Positions 13,601-24,265 are shown, counted from the stretch's first letter. The stretch: DNA of 64,000 nucleotides from Uloborus plumipes (GCA_038373865.1 JAXGGA010004491.1:1-64000), one strand, 5' to 3'. Notes: generated from the sequence alone by a model not told the origin. Program-made: numbers and translations.

Positions 13601-16531
13601 AAAGCAGTAAATTTAAAATCTAGGGGGAACGATTCCCCCCCCCCTCTTCCTCCCAAGTCCCAAAACTAAAAGCCTGAAGCTAAACGCAAAAAATCTTAAA
13701 AATAAAAATGTTTTCTTACTTTTTCATTTTTAAATGAAATATTCCATAATACATCGATGAATGTCCATTCATAAATAGCACACAATCCTTAAGTAATTGC
13801 TGCTCGAATAATGTTCCACTCTTGTTCAGAGCGTTTTTAAGAGTACAGAAAATGACACACTATTAAAACTATTCTAACACTCACTCGAATTATTCTTCCG
13901 CGCAACAAAAAATTACTCATTTGAATGAAGTCTTGTGTCATACGGGAAATTCCCCCAAGCGCGCAGAGCAGGAACGATGTAGTGACGTCAATACCAGAAT
14001 AAGAATATTATTTTATTAATCGGTTCTCTTTTCTCTATGCTCAACATGCATAAAGAATGAAAGATTGCAGCAACTCACAAACAAATTTTATCACAAAAAA
14101 TATTGGAATACTGTTCAATGAATTTTCAGAATCGACAGTCCGAATTTTGCAGAATGAGGAAAAATGTTATTGGAGGTCCCAGCGACCTCCCATGAACCCT
14201 GAGGAGAGTCTCCTGATCTTAATTATCATTAATATTTTTTAACTACATTCGCTTAATTTTAACTAGAAAAATTTCTCAAAGCTCAGAATAAAAACAAGTT
14301 TTGAGATTATGTCAATACAAGTCCCGAGGAAAAAAAAGGTTGAGGCACAAGCAAAAACTTTATACACTTTTGAAAGAAAATAAATCTAAATTCTAAGCAA
14401 TGAATAGCACTTACCGGCTTCTGGAACACAAAAAAAAAATAATCCAAACCTCTTCGCGTTGTATCGTAATAATCCTATACTTGATTACACACTCTGATAA
14501 TCCCGTTGAAGTACTCATTGATAGATTTAGTTTTCGTATTAAATATTTATATATGTCACCAAAACGAAGCAAATACCATTCGTACATTCCTTGCTTGTAT
14601 TAAATTCCTCACGGATTAACAGTTCCCATCATATCCGATTTTATACCGAGCAAGATTAAATATACACAAGCTGAACTGCGAACACATTAATATGGCGCCG
14701 TTTCCGGTTTCAATCTTCTCCCGAACCTCAATTTTGCTCGTTGCGCATTGAGCTACGCAACTTCCTCTTAGGTATTTTGTATACTCGGAAACGTTTCCGA
14801 CTATTTTCGGAGAGCTGTTATTCAGACGGATTGTTTTCCGTCCATATTTCCGAAACGTATTTATCTTAATTTTCAGATAACGATGTACTCCTCGAAATTT
14901 TTTTTAACAGTGGGAAATAATAAGATCTGATATGGACCCCACACTACTTAATTTTACGTGTAAATTTCTTAGTAGATGCCTTAAGTGCTAAAATAGTGCT
15001 TGGAGTGAGCAAGATAACAATTCAAACATTTGTATCCCTAGTTTGCTACGAAACAATGCAAAAAAATGTTTTACAATGATTAATCTCCTAAATATCGTCG
15101 ATTTTAACATCATTCAGTGGATTTTTCGCAAAATATCGCCAACAGCGCCAAATTGAACCTAAATCAAAAAAAAAAAAAAAATCGCCAAATTGGCGTCAAA
15201 TACTTGGCGATCAAAAGCTTGGCGATATATCGCCAAGTGGTCGCGCCAATTCATATCACTTTTGTTAACCAATTCATATCACCTTGCATTGAAAACACTG
15301 ATTTACCCGATAAATGGGGTAAAACACCCCCTTGGAACATTCGAATGCAACTCCAAGGGAGATGCACAAAAATAAGCCAAAAGAGAAAATAAGAACAATT
15401 TTGTTGATAACAGAAACCAACAGAAATCTTACCAAAGTTTAAAAGAAGAAAGTTTTTTTTCCTAGCTTAAAAAACAAAACAATACATTTTCCGAAATGAA
15501 ACACTTTAAAAAGAACGATGCAATATCGCAATTGATACGATATTTGGTTAATCTGTGCTTTAGGTACCCTTTTCTCGCTAAATGGGCGATAGGCGCGCCA
15601 AGCGTGGTAACCCTAGCTATTTTGCGTAGTTGACTTTTTGAAAACGCGCCAAGCAGGGGCCCAAAGCATCTTCTCCGGGAAAAAGACAGGGTTGCCAGAG
15701 AATTGGAACAAAAAAATACTACGCCTCCTCTAAAAAAATTTTACAAATACTACTGTTTCCAAACGTTGCCAAAATCAATGTTGCTGAAATGCGAAATCTA
15801 TGAAAATGAAAAAAAAAAAAAAATCCGCCAAATCTTTTAATTAAGTCATTAGTATATTGGAAACAGGGTTGCCAGAAAAATACTACGCTCCTTATTTGGG
15901 CCGAAAAAATACTACCGTAGAATCAAAAATACTACTTCTGGCAACCCTGGAAAAAGAACGAAACAAAAATAAGTATGAACACGTAACCATAGTAACAGCA
16001 TGAAAAGTTGATTTCCGTTGATAAAATAATTCATTTTATCTCTCTTTTCAAACAAATTTTATTCTAGAGCTCAACCATTTTAGAATCGTTTGGCTTGCTT
16101 TACTGAAGGTAAGCCTTGAATTCCGGGATTCTAAAAACAATTGCTACAGCTCTCCTGAGGATCGTAGAAACTTCGAAAAAACTTCATTTTGTGCAGAAAA
16201 TTTCAAGCTTTCGAATGACATAAGACTTGAAAATGTGTATGAAATATTTCTTCCCTATTTTATCGAATTTCCGCTAAGAATTCGAATAGAAAAAGAACGA
16301 AATGGAATTTTCGAAAAATCGCTTCGAGGTGCAAAACTACATGCTACAAACTAATTTTGTGCCAAGTGGCATGAAAATCGACCGAACGGTTTTGGCGCTA
16401 CGCGCGTAACAGACAGACAGACAGAAAGAAAGAAAGAAAGAAGTAAAGACAACGACCCACCCGTTCAGCGTTATTATTAGTAGGAGATATAAACGTGCTT
16501 TTAAACTTGAAAATTGCTAATCCAGGGGGGG

Positions 16532-16562
<31 letters not shown>

Positions 16563-16563
16563 T

Positions 16564-16631
<68 letters not shown>

Positions 16632-17504
16632 AAAATATACGCCGTTTTTGAGAATATGAACGTTGTTGAAAAGAAGTAAGCGATATGTTATTATTTAAGC
16701 TATGAATACCTCTTACAAAACACTTAGTATTGTTAACATGTCTTTTTTTATGAAAGAAGTTGGATTTTATATATTTTCACAAATTTTCCCTAATAAGAGA
16801 TAAAAATGAATTTTTAAGTTCAGCAAAAACTCTTGAATATTTGAAACTGAAATTTTGGTGCTCCTATAAAAGCTCTTTTGGATAAATATCGAAATACAGT
16901 CTTGATTCAGATCAAATTGGTTGTAAATATAATTTTAATTTTTTTCATAAAAATTAAATAAAAATTTTTCCTTTTTAATGCATTTGATGCATGGTAGATT
17001 TTTCTCAGTTTAACAAACAACTAAACTAAATTGCGGCAGTAGATACGTAAGGTTGTTTCAGTGCTGTTAACAAAGATGTGTTTAAAAAGAGGACTCATTT
17101 GAATATGAAGACTATACCTAGCTGATAGAAGAGTAAGTGCTACCCTTGACAGCATAAACATTTGAATATTAATAATGTACATGGTCAAATAACACAGTTC
17201 GTGTGTCTCTACTGCTCATAGGATTTAAATAATGAATGTTAAGTTTTCCCCCTCCGCCTCCCCTCTCTCTCTAGGAATATGCCTTGTTACACTTTTGAGC
17301 ATTAAAAAGCACTTGGTTTTGTCTTTCAGTTAAAAGCAACTGAAATTTATACCTGTCTGTCACAATTTTCGCTGCCATTTGACCACCGTCGTTGTCACAT
17401 ACTTTTATTACTGAACCGTAAGATCCTTTTCCGATGGTGTTTTTGCAATTAAAGCCTTTTTGATCTTGCAAAAATTCCATAGCTGACTTTATAGAATTTG
17501 ACAT
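4362..17504 (-). CDS. Divergent CDK-like protein kinase, four exons
   Basis: Exons 17353-17504, 10991-11427, 6501-6889 and 4362-4562 join in frame (phases 2, 1, 0) at GT-AG boundaries to give 392 codons, ATG to stop. Visible kinase features: glycine loop GKGSYGSV (25-32), ATP-binding Lys46 in MAAK, helix-C Glu57 in LEITEWNKLNH, catalytic loop HLDLRAEN (134-141), Mg-binding Asp154 in DFS (not DFG), PPE (176-178) in place of APE, Asp192 in IDLW, and Arg274 in the C lobe. A basic tail (327-392) ends in KSKRKQRARK, a possible nuclear localisation signal. By eye the C-helix and the hinge look most like CDK-family (CMGC) kinases; I cannot name an ortholog. The catalytic Asp136, Asn141 and Lys46 are kept, but HRD Arg is Leu, the catalytic-loop Lys is Arg and DFG Gly is Ser, so activity may be weak or altered. 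Introns are 5.9, 4.1 and 1.9 kb and rich in transposons. Confidence 0.85.
5010..5286. mobile_element. hAT-like MITE remnant, CAAGGG family
   Basis: Contains CACCCCTCCCTTGAGGG near the left side and ends with GATCCGCCCTTG. The same arrangement recurs at about 26110-26680 and 31574-31892, and the end is shared with the MITE at 19957-20156. Clear target duplications are not visible for this copy, so its boundaries are approximate. It lies in the last kinase intron. Confidence 0.5.
5319..5450 (+). pseudogene. Fragment of a mariner/Tc-type transposase
   Basis: The translation contains IGRGSGDENRFLPW followed by RSPDLTTCDFF, which matches the conserved block of arthropod mariner/Tc transposases around WPPRSPDLTPxDFFLWG. 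The fragment is short, diverged (MGV where LWG is expected) and loses similarity soon after. It is a dead remnant inside the kinase intron. Confidence 0.6.
5500..5770. repeat. Dispersed repeat, copy 1
   Basis: Contains a short internal duplication of GCTTGTGAAATTGGGCA and a segment with AGGGCGTGCGTAACAATAAA followed by ATCACGCACTTTTTTAAAAA. A diverged copy of the latter segment is at about 6295-6400, in the same intron. Probably a decayed transposon; family not recognised. Confidence 0.45.
6295..6400. repeat. Dispersed repeat, copy 2 (partial)
   Basis: GAATGTAACAATAAGTGTGA and the following ATCACACATTTTTTAAAA parallel the 5580-5640 segment, in the same orientation and about 720 bp away. Confidence 0.4.
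6501..6889 (-). CDS. Kinase exon 3 (C-lobe end)
   Basis: Encodes residues 197(part)-326. It holds the helix G-I region ending in NPHKRAS, with the conserved C-lobe arginine. The acceptor is TTGTAG|GATTG. The donor is chosen at AAATAAAG|GTAACA because it joins exon 4 in frame. Without splicing the frame reads six more residues to a stop at 6480, so intron retention would give a shorter, 332-codon form without the basic tail. Confidence 0.8.
9010..9237 (-). pseudogene. Transposase C-terminal remnant
   Basis: The translation begins MGPIPWPPRSPDLTPVNFF and continues VWGFLKQAVY, the C-terminal catalytic block of a Tc/mariner-type transposase. The upstream catalytic part is missing. The last third is repeated in inverted orientation at about 9421-9545, showing that the fold-back arms captured transposase coding sequence. 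Confidence 0.7.
9421..9560 (+). pseudogene. Inverted copy of the transposase remnant end
   Basis: Encodes LQDLRIWLDGAVAKVRNE and following residues, nearly identical to the end of the minus-strand remnant at 9010-9237. It is part of the right arm of the fold-back element. Confidence 0.65.
10621..10658. repeat. Poly(A) tract
   Basis: A run of about 38 A directly abuts the dispersed repeat at 10659-10945. It may be the tail of a retroposed copy or simple expansion. Confidence 0.7.
10659..10945 (+). repeat. Dispersed ~290-bp repeat, copy A
   Basis: Contains ACGCATGCGTCAGGTCTTCT near its left end and ACCCATCACCCCCTTTTTAA near its right end, finishing in GGACGGACAGT. The same elements occur in inverse order and strand at 48708-49000, in a myosin intron. 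It ends about 45 bp from kinase exon 2. Confidence 0.75.
10991..11427 (-). CDS. Kinase exon 2 (helix C to helix F)
   Basis: Encodes residues 51(part)-197(part): helix C with Glu57, the beta-sheet and hinge, YLHQRN preceding the catalytic loop HLDLRAEN, the DFS magnesium motif, PPE and IDLWSCG. The acceptor reads TTTCAG|ATTC and the donor GTGTG|GTAAGT. A copy of a dispersed repeat ends only about 45 bp beyond its donor, in the intron. Confidence 0.88.
12040..12440. repeat. Diverged tandem repeat around CAGAAACGTTTCTGAGT
   Basis: The palindromic motif CAGAAACGTTTCTGA recurs in degraded form about every 60-70 bp through this interval. A related pattern (GAAA...TTCAGA) continues weakly at 12900-13180. 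It is an old array in kinase intron 1 with no coding sense. Confidence 0.5.
15150..15265. repeat. GGCGAT/CGCCAA hairpin cluster
   Basis: Repeated short inverse elements (TTGGCG and CGCCAA), including GCTTGGCGATATATCGCCAA, form a potential multi-branched hairpin. A related CGCGCCAAGC motif recurs at about 15595 and 15640. This is probably the end of a decayed inverted-repeat transposon. Confidence 0.4.
15687..15949. mobile_element. hAT MITE (CAGGGTTGCCAGA ends)
   Basis: Terminal inverted repeats start CAGGGTTGCCAGA and end TCTGGCAACCCTG. They are flanked by a perfect 8-bp target duplication GAAAAAGA at 15679-15686 and 15950-15957, the hAT signature. An extra copy of the left end occurs inside, at about 15866, so it may be a partial internal duplication or a smaller nested copy. 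No coding capacity. Confidence 0.88.
16070..16445 (+). repeat. Dispersed repeat ending in (ACAG)n(AAAG)n
   Basis: The block finishes with ACCGAACGGTTTTGGCGCTA and CGCGTAACAGACAGACAG, followed by short AAAG repeats. A similar ACAGACAGACCGACCGAC tail ends the array at 38.8-39.5 kb. The tail style suggests a retroposon 3' end; no reading frame remains. Confidence 0.4.
16525..16630 (+). repeat. ~106-bp poly(G) tract
   Basis: Almost pure G with single A and T interruptions near the left end. It would form stacked G-quadruplexes on the plus strand. The exact length is unreliable because such homopolymers are hard to sequence and assemble. It lies in kinase intron 1. Confidence 0.85.
17353..17504 (-). 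CDS. Kinase exon 1 (start, glycine loop, VAIK lysine)
   Basis: Encodes residues 1-50 plus two bases of Arg51. The ATG at 17504 is followed by a short N-terminus and then GKGSYGSV, the phosphate-binding loop, and MAAK with the ATP-anchoring lysine. The donor reads ACAG|GTATAAA. It starts a compact kinase N lobe with no signal peptide, consistent with a cytosolic or nuclear protein. Confidence 0.85.
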
Positions 17505-19477
17505 AGTTAACTAAAATTTTAACTGTTCTAAGCTGTTTAAAAATTTTGAATGCTTTAAAAGCATTTGATAAATTATCGAATTTAAGCTCCTAACATAATT
17601 TTGAATTTATCTAAAATGTGTAAATTAAACCATTTGCTCTGCTATGAGCATTGTTGTCTTTTCTGCGTGATCATTAAAACATCGGAACCTTTTCATTGTT
17701 AACTACTTTGTTTTCTGCAACAATTGATTTACAGTCAAGTAATATCAACAATGTCTTTTTTATTTAAAATCAATGAAGAGATAATACCATGCACTCTATG
17801 AAGATGCACTTAGCGATTAGAGGTTTACGCTTTCTTATGTTTTTTTGAATTTTTCTTCTCCGTACATTTTTCATATTTTTATTTCGTAATGGTTTAAAAC
17901 ACTAATTAGTCAAATAACACAAAGTCCGAAGGTCTAAGAAAGTGAGCGAGCTACTGTCCAACAGCCCGAATATCACTTTTCTATATACTTTTAATTGTTT
18001 CTTTACCTTGCATTATTCGAGGCAGACATTGGAGAAATTAAGATGAAGACCCAACTTACTGCCTTACAAATACGGATATGATCTAAATGGTCGATAGATC
18101 CTATTTAGTATGCCTTAGAAACATGCATTGTTGGCCCAACCATGCAGAACTTAGTCGTTTTATCAATCCCTAATCAAGATCAGGAAATTGCTACAGATAT
18201 TTAACAATATTAGTTCACAAGAGTATAAAAATTACTTCAAACGGGGTTTTAAAAAATCACCGTAACAATTTCGCACCATCATAACAGATGATATTTTAAA
18301 CTAAATTGAAGTTTTTGACACCTCATAATGAACTTATAATTGCAACACGAATAAATAATTTCGTACTTTATAATATGGAAGGTAAGGCACAACTCGGTAA
18401 TTCAATGCACGTACAAATAAAGTGTGTATAAAATGGATTTGAATCATTCGTATGAACAAATTGTCGTCCTAACCATTAAACTTTTCATGTGCTCTGCCAA
18501 ATATATATATTTAAAAAGTGAAAAGTGAAAATATTTCCTAAGAGAATAAAGAGAATTTACCTTGTTGCGAAAGAATATGGTGATTTGTCATAACGTCGGT
18601 CGCCTCCATAGGGTAGAATGTTCCCATATTGCATAATTAAATTTGATATTTTTCCGGTAAAGGTATGTCAATTTATTTTTCGACGAGATTGGAAAATGTC
18701 CTCGAGTATGGAATCTAAATAGCTTAGGAAATAATGTTATTGACTGTCGCCAAGTGCATAGTTTTTCATTTGCAATAGCAATGCAAAAATAAAAATCGCC
18801 AAAAAAAATAAATAAATAAATAAATAAAATGCGACAAACCTTTGACGAAAAAGTACCTATAATTTTTGCAACGATAGTTACCATAATATCGCTAGAATAG
18901 TAACAATTAGTTTCTATTTTCAGTAATAGCAACTTTCATAAGTAATTAGCAATAACAGCAATAAAAAACAACGTATCTCACGTGTTAGGGTGAAAAAATA
19001 ATTGACAGTAGAATGGCACAATGGTTGTTTTCTTTAATACACACAGTCAATATTGTTAATAAACAACTAATCCCTAATTTACAAACTGATTTACTTTTTT
19101 AATTCTACTTTTTTGGTTCATCCTTCCGCTACAATTAATGTTCGAATCCTTTCTTTAATGCATTTTGGCAAATATTTTCATTTCCTACGTGATTCTTGAA
19201 GCGTTTAGTTGAACGTTTCCTGCTTCCTTAACATTAAGCCTCTAACGATACCTGGACGATCCACAATTGTTCCACGCGGGCGGTTTTAAGAACTTTTTTT
19301 AAATATTTTTTTTTCTCATTTACTGCTTTTGTTAATTGAACCATAAGAAACGCTTTTATTCCAAAACTTCTGGTATCTGTTTTCGATTTCACTAAACGAT
19401 GAAATATTATGATGCTGCGATGATCATTATGGATTTTAAGCGTAAATATTTGTGTTTTGCTGATTATTGTCAGTTAT
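17505..19477. other. Upstream flank of the kinase gene; no exon seen
   Basis: AT-rich DNA that should contain the kinase promoter and 5' UTR on the minus strand. I cannot place a TATA box or start site with confidence. A short AAAT microsatellite is at 18806-18830. No coding exon is recognised on either strand. Confidence 0.5.
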
Positions 19478-20345
19478 CTACTTATATTAAAAACTGAGTA
19501 TCTTTCTAACTATCTTTCTAACTATCTTTCTATGTCACGCTTCTTTCTCCTGAACGCCAATGAACTGAAAGTCGAACCAGGTACCGATAGATAGGTAATT
19601 TTTCAAGCTTCATTAGTTTCAATCTATATAATTATACGATTTTAATTAGCGAAGATATCAATTAATAAGTAGTCAAGTTTAAAGCGATTAAGCCTAATAA
19701 ATGATTAAATATGAAATCCATTCTTGCATTGCAAAACGTGGTTGCCATGCCATGAAACAATAATAAAAATGAAAATGAGAATTTTGAATGAAGGCTTAAC
19801 TAAATCAAACACGAAACTCATAAGCGGGCGACTTACATAGTATTTTTATCGCTAGCTACTTGTAATATTTTGAAACATTCATTTGTTGAAGAGCCATCTA
19901 CTTATATTAAAAACTGAGTATCAATGTCTGCTTTTTCTCCTTTGAGCGAGCTGAACCAAGGGCGGATCCAGCTTCTGGTTAAGGAGGGGGTCATTTTCGG
20001 AAAGGGGGGGGTCAAAGTGCAATTTTTGTGCAAAAATGGGGTGGTTTGGCAGTTTTTTCGTAAAATAAGTCCCAAAAATGCAATTTTTTGCTATATTTGG
20101 TCGGTTAAGGGGGGGGGGGTCATGATCCCCATGACCCCACTCTGGATCCGCGCCTGAGCTGAACTTACTGAAACTTTCCTCACCATCTTGAAGGCGCGAA
20201 GCATCTCAATAATTCGAATGATTTTTTTTATACAGGAAAAAAGTAAAGGCGTGAAGCGCCTGTTAGCGAGCCGCCTTGGCGGGGAGTAGTTTCTTGACAT
20301 TTTCCTCACTACTTTCAGGGCACGAAGTGCCCGTGCAACGCCGGG
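19478..20345 (+). mobile_element. Helitron-like remnant
   Basis: CTACTTATATTAAAAACTGA followed by GTATC occurs at 19480 and again at 19900. Further right the sequence contains GGCACGAAGTGCCCGTGCAA and CGCCGGG, a GC-rich hairpin resembling the 3' ends of arthropod Helitrons. The expected terminal CTRR is not clearly placed. No Rep/helicase coding sequence is visible, so this would be a non-autonomous, truncated or doubled copy. Confidence 0.4.
19957..20156. mobile_element. 200-bp hAT MITE (CAAGGGCGGATCCAG ends)
   Basis: Ends CAAGGGCGGATCCAG and CTGGATCCGCGCCTG are inverted repeats, flanked by a perfect 8-bp duplication AGCTGAAC (19949-19956 and 20157-20164). The interior has G-runs at both sides. 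It is inserted in the Helitron-like region. Confidence 0.88.
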
Positions 20346-21089
20346 CCACGTTCGTGGTACGTCTTGAAATCGAATGAACATTAAATTATATCAAATAAAA
20401 CTTTAGAATGAGGTAAAAGTTAGAGAGGGGGGACGTTATGCATCAACATGCCGCAGGAAGCTAATCTAGCTGCCCTGGCAGCTAGTTAAATATTAAAAAC
20501 GTTACTTTTATAACTTAATCTGGCAGTTTTTCATTGAGCTATTGACTGCTAAAGTCTTTTGTCCAAGAAAAAAATTTGCTGAACATAATTCAGTTTTGGG
20601 CTATCTGTTCTTGCTGCATAAAAAAACTAAGAACTTTCAATGCAGTAAATCATATTGCTTTTTTCTTTCTTTCTTTCTTTCTTTTACCGACCTTCTCCTA
20701 ACCTGCTTTGGTGCCAAGTATGAGTAACGTGCAGGTATATTTTGATATTCGTAATCATATAGTCGATTTTTTTTAATGCTATAATCAGAGATTTTTTAAA
20801 CAAATATATTAGTGGATTTCACGCATTGGAAACCTTAAATACACAGCAAAAAAAAATAGTGACGTGTATTTTTACGTATCGTATTTTAAATTGAAATATA
20901 ATATGTGTTAAAATGGGGAAGGGAAAACAGTTACAATCTTTTTAAATAATACAATTGAATGTTTCGTAAATTTCTAAAATACAAAATTCAAGCATTCCAA
21001 GTGTTAAAAATCAAATTGAAACTATTTTCTTCTTTCTCTGCCCTCTCCCACTTCATCGTTTGAACGTTGGTTCTTGTGTGGCGTTAATC
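20346..21089. other. Non-coding DNA; CTTT microsatellite
   Basis: Nothing recognised apart from a TTTC/CTTT run near 20660-20685. Confidence 0.5.
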
Positions 21090-22118
21090 CAGGGGTGCCC
21101 ACAGCGGGTGATTATGGCGCAAGTTGTGCCATGAAAATTTCTGGGGGGGGGGGGATATTTTTTAAACTAATTTATTTATTTTTTAAAATTATTTATTAAT
21201 TATTTTTTTAAAAATGTATTTGTTAAAATTTTTAATTTAAATTATTTACCTCCTTTTCTTAATTTAAATTACTCATTAATTAATTTTTTAACTTAAATTA
21301 TTTTTTAATTTCTTTATTTTTATTTTTTATTTCTTTATTTATTTTGTCTGTGTGTGTGATTGGAATGTCTTAAAGGGGAAAAAAAAAACGATTCTATTCT
21401 GCACATAATTAGTACAGTAACACCTCGTTACAACGCGCCGCGTTATATCGCTCATTTGGATATATCGCGCTTTAAATTTATCTCCCGAATTATTGTACCC
21501 ATTTTTTCTAAAAATGCTTCTTTACATTTTATATCATAGAAAAAAGTTTTATTTCTGAGGAAAGTATTTTCTTCTTTTTCAAACAATGACTAGACCTGGT
21601 AAGTTTTCTCTACATCTGATTTCGTTAGTTTAAGCTGCAACTTTCGTTTAGTATTCTCTATAAAGTAATAGAAATATTAAAAATTATTATTATTACTATA
21701 TTTATTTTAAAAGGACAGTTAATCAGCAAATTTTCTTTTATTTTTACTAAAAAGATTGTTCTAATATGATTGTAAACTAATATTTTAAAGGAACGCATGC
21801 CATTACTTTGTACGTTAACTTGAATCATTACTTTTTTACGACCTCGGTTATATCGCGTTTTTGGAAAAATCGCGCCTTTTCTGTTGTCCGAACAAGCGCG
21901 ATATAACGAGGGGTTACTGTACTTTTAAAAAAATGATAATACATAAGAAAATAAACATAATTTTAAAAAATAATAAATAATATTTAAAAAAAAAATAAAT
22001 AATTTAAAATAAAAAATAATATTTTAAAAAATAAATAAAATGATAAAAGAGGGGTAAAAATAAAAATTAAAAAGGACAAAGGAGTTGCGAAAAATTTTGG
22101 GGGGGATGGGCACCTCTG
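21090..22118. mobile_element. hAT MITE (CAGGGGTGCCCA ends) carrying a nested element
   Basis: Left end CAGGGGTGCCCA, right end TGGGCACCTCTG, flanked by a perfect 8-bp duplication CGTTAATC at 21082-21089 and 22119-22126. CAGGGGTG ends with 8-bp duplications are typical of hAT elements. The interior is AT-only low complexity (AATTATTT-like) on both sides of a 505-bp pogo-like insertion. Without that insertion the host element is about 520 bp. Confidence 0.9.
21415..21919. mobile_element. 505-bp pogo/Tigger-like MITE nested in a hAT MITE
   Basis: Begins CAGTAACACCTCGTTACAAC, ends ATAACGAGGGGTTACTG and is flanked by TA on both sides. CAGTAA ends with a TA duplication are typical of pogo/Tigger elements. 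GCGCGATATAACG occurs in both arms. No transposase frame. Confidence 0.85.
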
Positions 22119-22126
22119 CGTTAATC

Positions 22127-23697
22127 ACAACAATGACTTTAACTTTTTTCGCACGTTTCAGTCCCCTAAAAGGTCTCAAGGAGTATTTTCACACCTTGGG
22201 AAAAAATCCCAGAAATGTATCTGGTTATAATAATCTCCTAACTAGCTCTGATAACTGTTCAAAGCAATTTTTTTCATCGGTTCATCTGGACATCAATATT
22301 CGAGAGATTTTCTTGCATTAATTGTCAAAACAAAACAATTACTCTTCACGATAAAAACGCTCTTGCACCACTTCTTGAAGCAATTGTTCTGGAGAAAACT
22401 TTCAAAAAATGTTGGTTACAAATGAATCATTTTGAGAAAATTTTCTTGTAAAAACTACACGACAAAAGAAAAACTAGGGGTTTCGTGGAAAAACAGAACG
22501 TAAGAAAATGTTAAACTTATTGAGGAAATTAAGAAACATTTTTTGTTAATGAAAATATGTTTTGAATTTTCTGCTTTTAAGTTTTTTTACAATTAGTGAA
22601 GCTCTGATTACCGCAAGAGCAAACATGTTTCGTTAAATAAAAGTCAGAAGTTGTCGATTTATTTCAAAAGCTGACAGCATGTGTCATTTGAAAGAAAGAC
22701 CCGGTTACGTCAATCTCATTTCCTTGTGTTTCTTCGTTTCTCAGTAAATCGACTCTCAAAACAAGTTCTTTGAAAGGAAATATGACGAATGTTTATTATT
22801 TTCTTTAAGAAAAGTTATCGAGCTAAGGGTTTTGCCATGAAGTAATCAGAGTTTTATGTTCGTTTTCAAAAAAAAGGGCTTCCTGTCTTTTTCACAATGA
22901 GAATAACACGAACCTGCCAATTGTGATTGCTAGGAGAAAGTTGAGCAAATGTGAACATGGTACTTTTAAGTAAGATAACTTATAGCAAAAAATCTCGAAT
23001 ATTCTCAAGATTATGGTGATGGCAGTACCAGTTCTACATCTCTTCTAAACTTTTAAAGTGACGTTGCTTAATATTGTGCTTGGGTTATACCTTTATTTAA
23101 TAGGTTTTATTTATTTAGTATATTTAAACAGAATTTTGATGGTTTTGGATAGCTTAATCTCTTTATTCGACTTTGCTTTTATATTTTAATTTAACTTTTA
23201 GAATGACTGTCTCGCAAAGATTTTGAGTACTCTTCAGCACCTTACCGGAACTTTGCCTAAAATATGTGATTTTTTTAAATTAATGACAAATTGCTTTTTA
23301 TTTTATTTTCGGACCTCAAACGTAGTGGAGTCCCTGTTTCAGATTTGCAGACTGCCAACGCCTCCCGTCTCAGTACAATCTTACTCACTCTACATACTCA
23401 CAGTACATACTCATTTTAATCCTGCTCCTTTGCCCGCTGCTGGGGGCCCATGCAGGACATGGTGGTGCAGTCTGAAACAGTCACGCTGCACAACCATGCA
23501 GGACATAGTAGCGAAGGAGCAAATACACACTCACATTTCACACACTCACCTTTGTCGCAATTCGTCATGAAGACCTAATTTGAATTCGATATGCGTTTTT
23601 ATTTTACTTTTTTTTTTTTTTTTACTGACCAATGAGAACAAAGTCATCAACAAAATGAATAAATTTTTCATTTTTATTTATCAACATCAAAGAACTA
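22127..23697. other. Non-coding DNA with a GC-rich hairpin
   Basis: No exon recognised. At about 23420-23520 a GC-rich segment repeats CATGCAGGACAT twice and pairs CTGCTCCTTTG with CGAAGGAGCA, so a hairpin is possible. It may be a short SINE or MITE remnant; family not recognised. Confidence 0.4.
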
Positions 23698-24123
23698 CAA
23701 TAAACTCTCGATTATCCGCTAGCGGATTATCCGCGAGGTCTAGGGAAAGAAACAAACACAATTAACTGATTTTTTCGAAAAAGCACGAATTAAAATTTTG
23801 TTTTTTCTTCACATTTCTTACCCAAGCGTGCGGTGTACTTCATCAAATAAATTATTTTACCTGGGCGTTATTGTAAGTACCACTGTTATATAGGTTTTAT
23901 ATGCTTGAGAACCTTTTTTTTTTAAAATACAAATAATTATTTATGCTTTGCCTATTGCCACTATTTGTACAGATGACGTTTTAAGTGTTATGCAATAATT
24001 TTTAAGCAAAAGACATTTTTTATCTTCTTTACTCCTTATTTTATGTTTTTTTTTATTATCCACGAATTTCGTTATCCGCGATACCCGTGCCACCCAATTC
24101 CGCGAATAATTGGGAGTGTACTG
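23698..24123. mobile_element. 426-bp pogo/Tigger-like MITE
   Basis: Left end CAATAAACTCTCGATTATCC and right end GAATAATTGGGAGTGTACTG are imperfect inverted repeats with TA on both sides. TATCCGC motifs repeat near both ends. It lies 140 bp upstream of the first visible myosin exon. Confidence 0.75.
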
Positions 24124-24265
24124 TATTTTAATTTCACAGCTGCCAAAATTTCACATCCTACCATAAAACTTTTTTTAAACTCCTTCCATTGAATAAATTT
24201 GTGTATCGTGCTGCTATCCCCTCCTCAAATGAATAACTTCTTCCTGATTTCTCTCTCCAAAGCAG

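Noticed and set aside
23223..23570. 115-codon frame as a myosin upstream exon
   Set aside because: No similarity to myosin linker or IQ sequence and no in-phase donor; the GC-rich part is a hairpin repeat.
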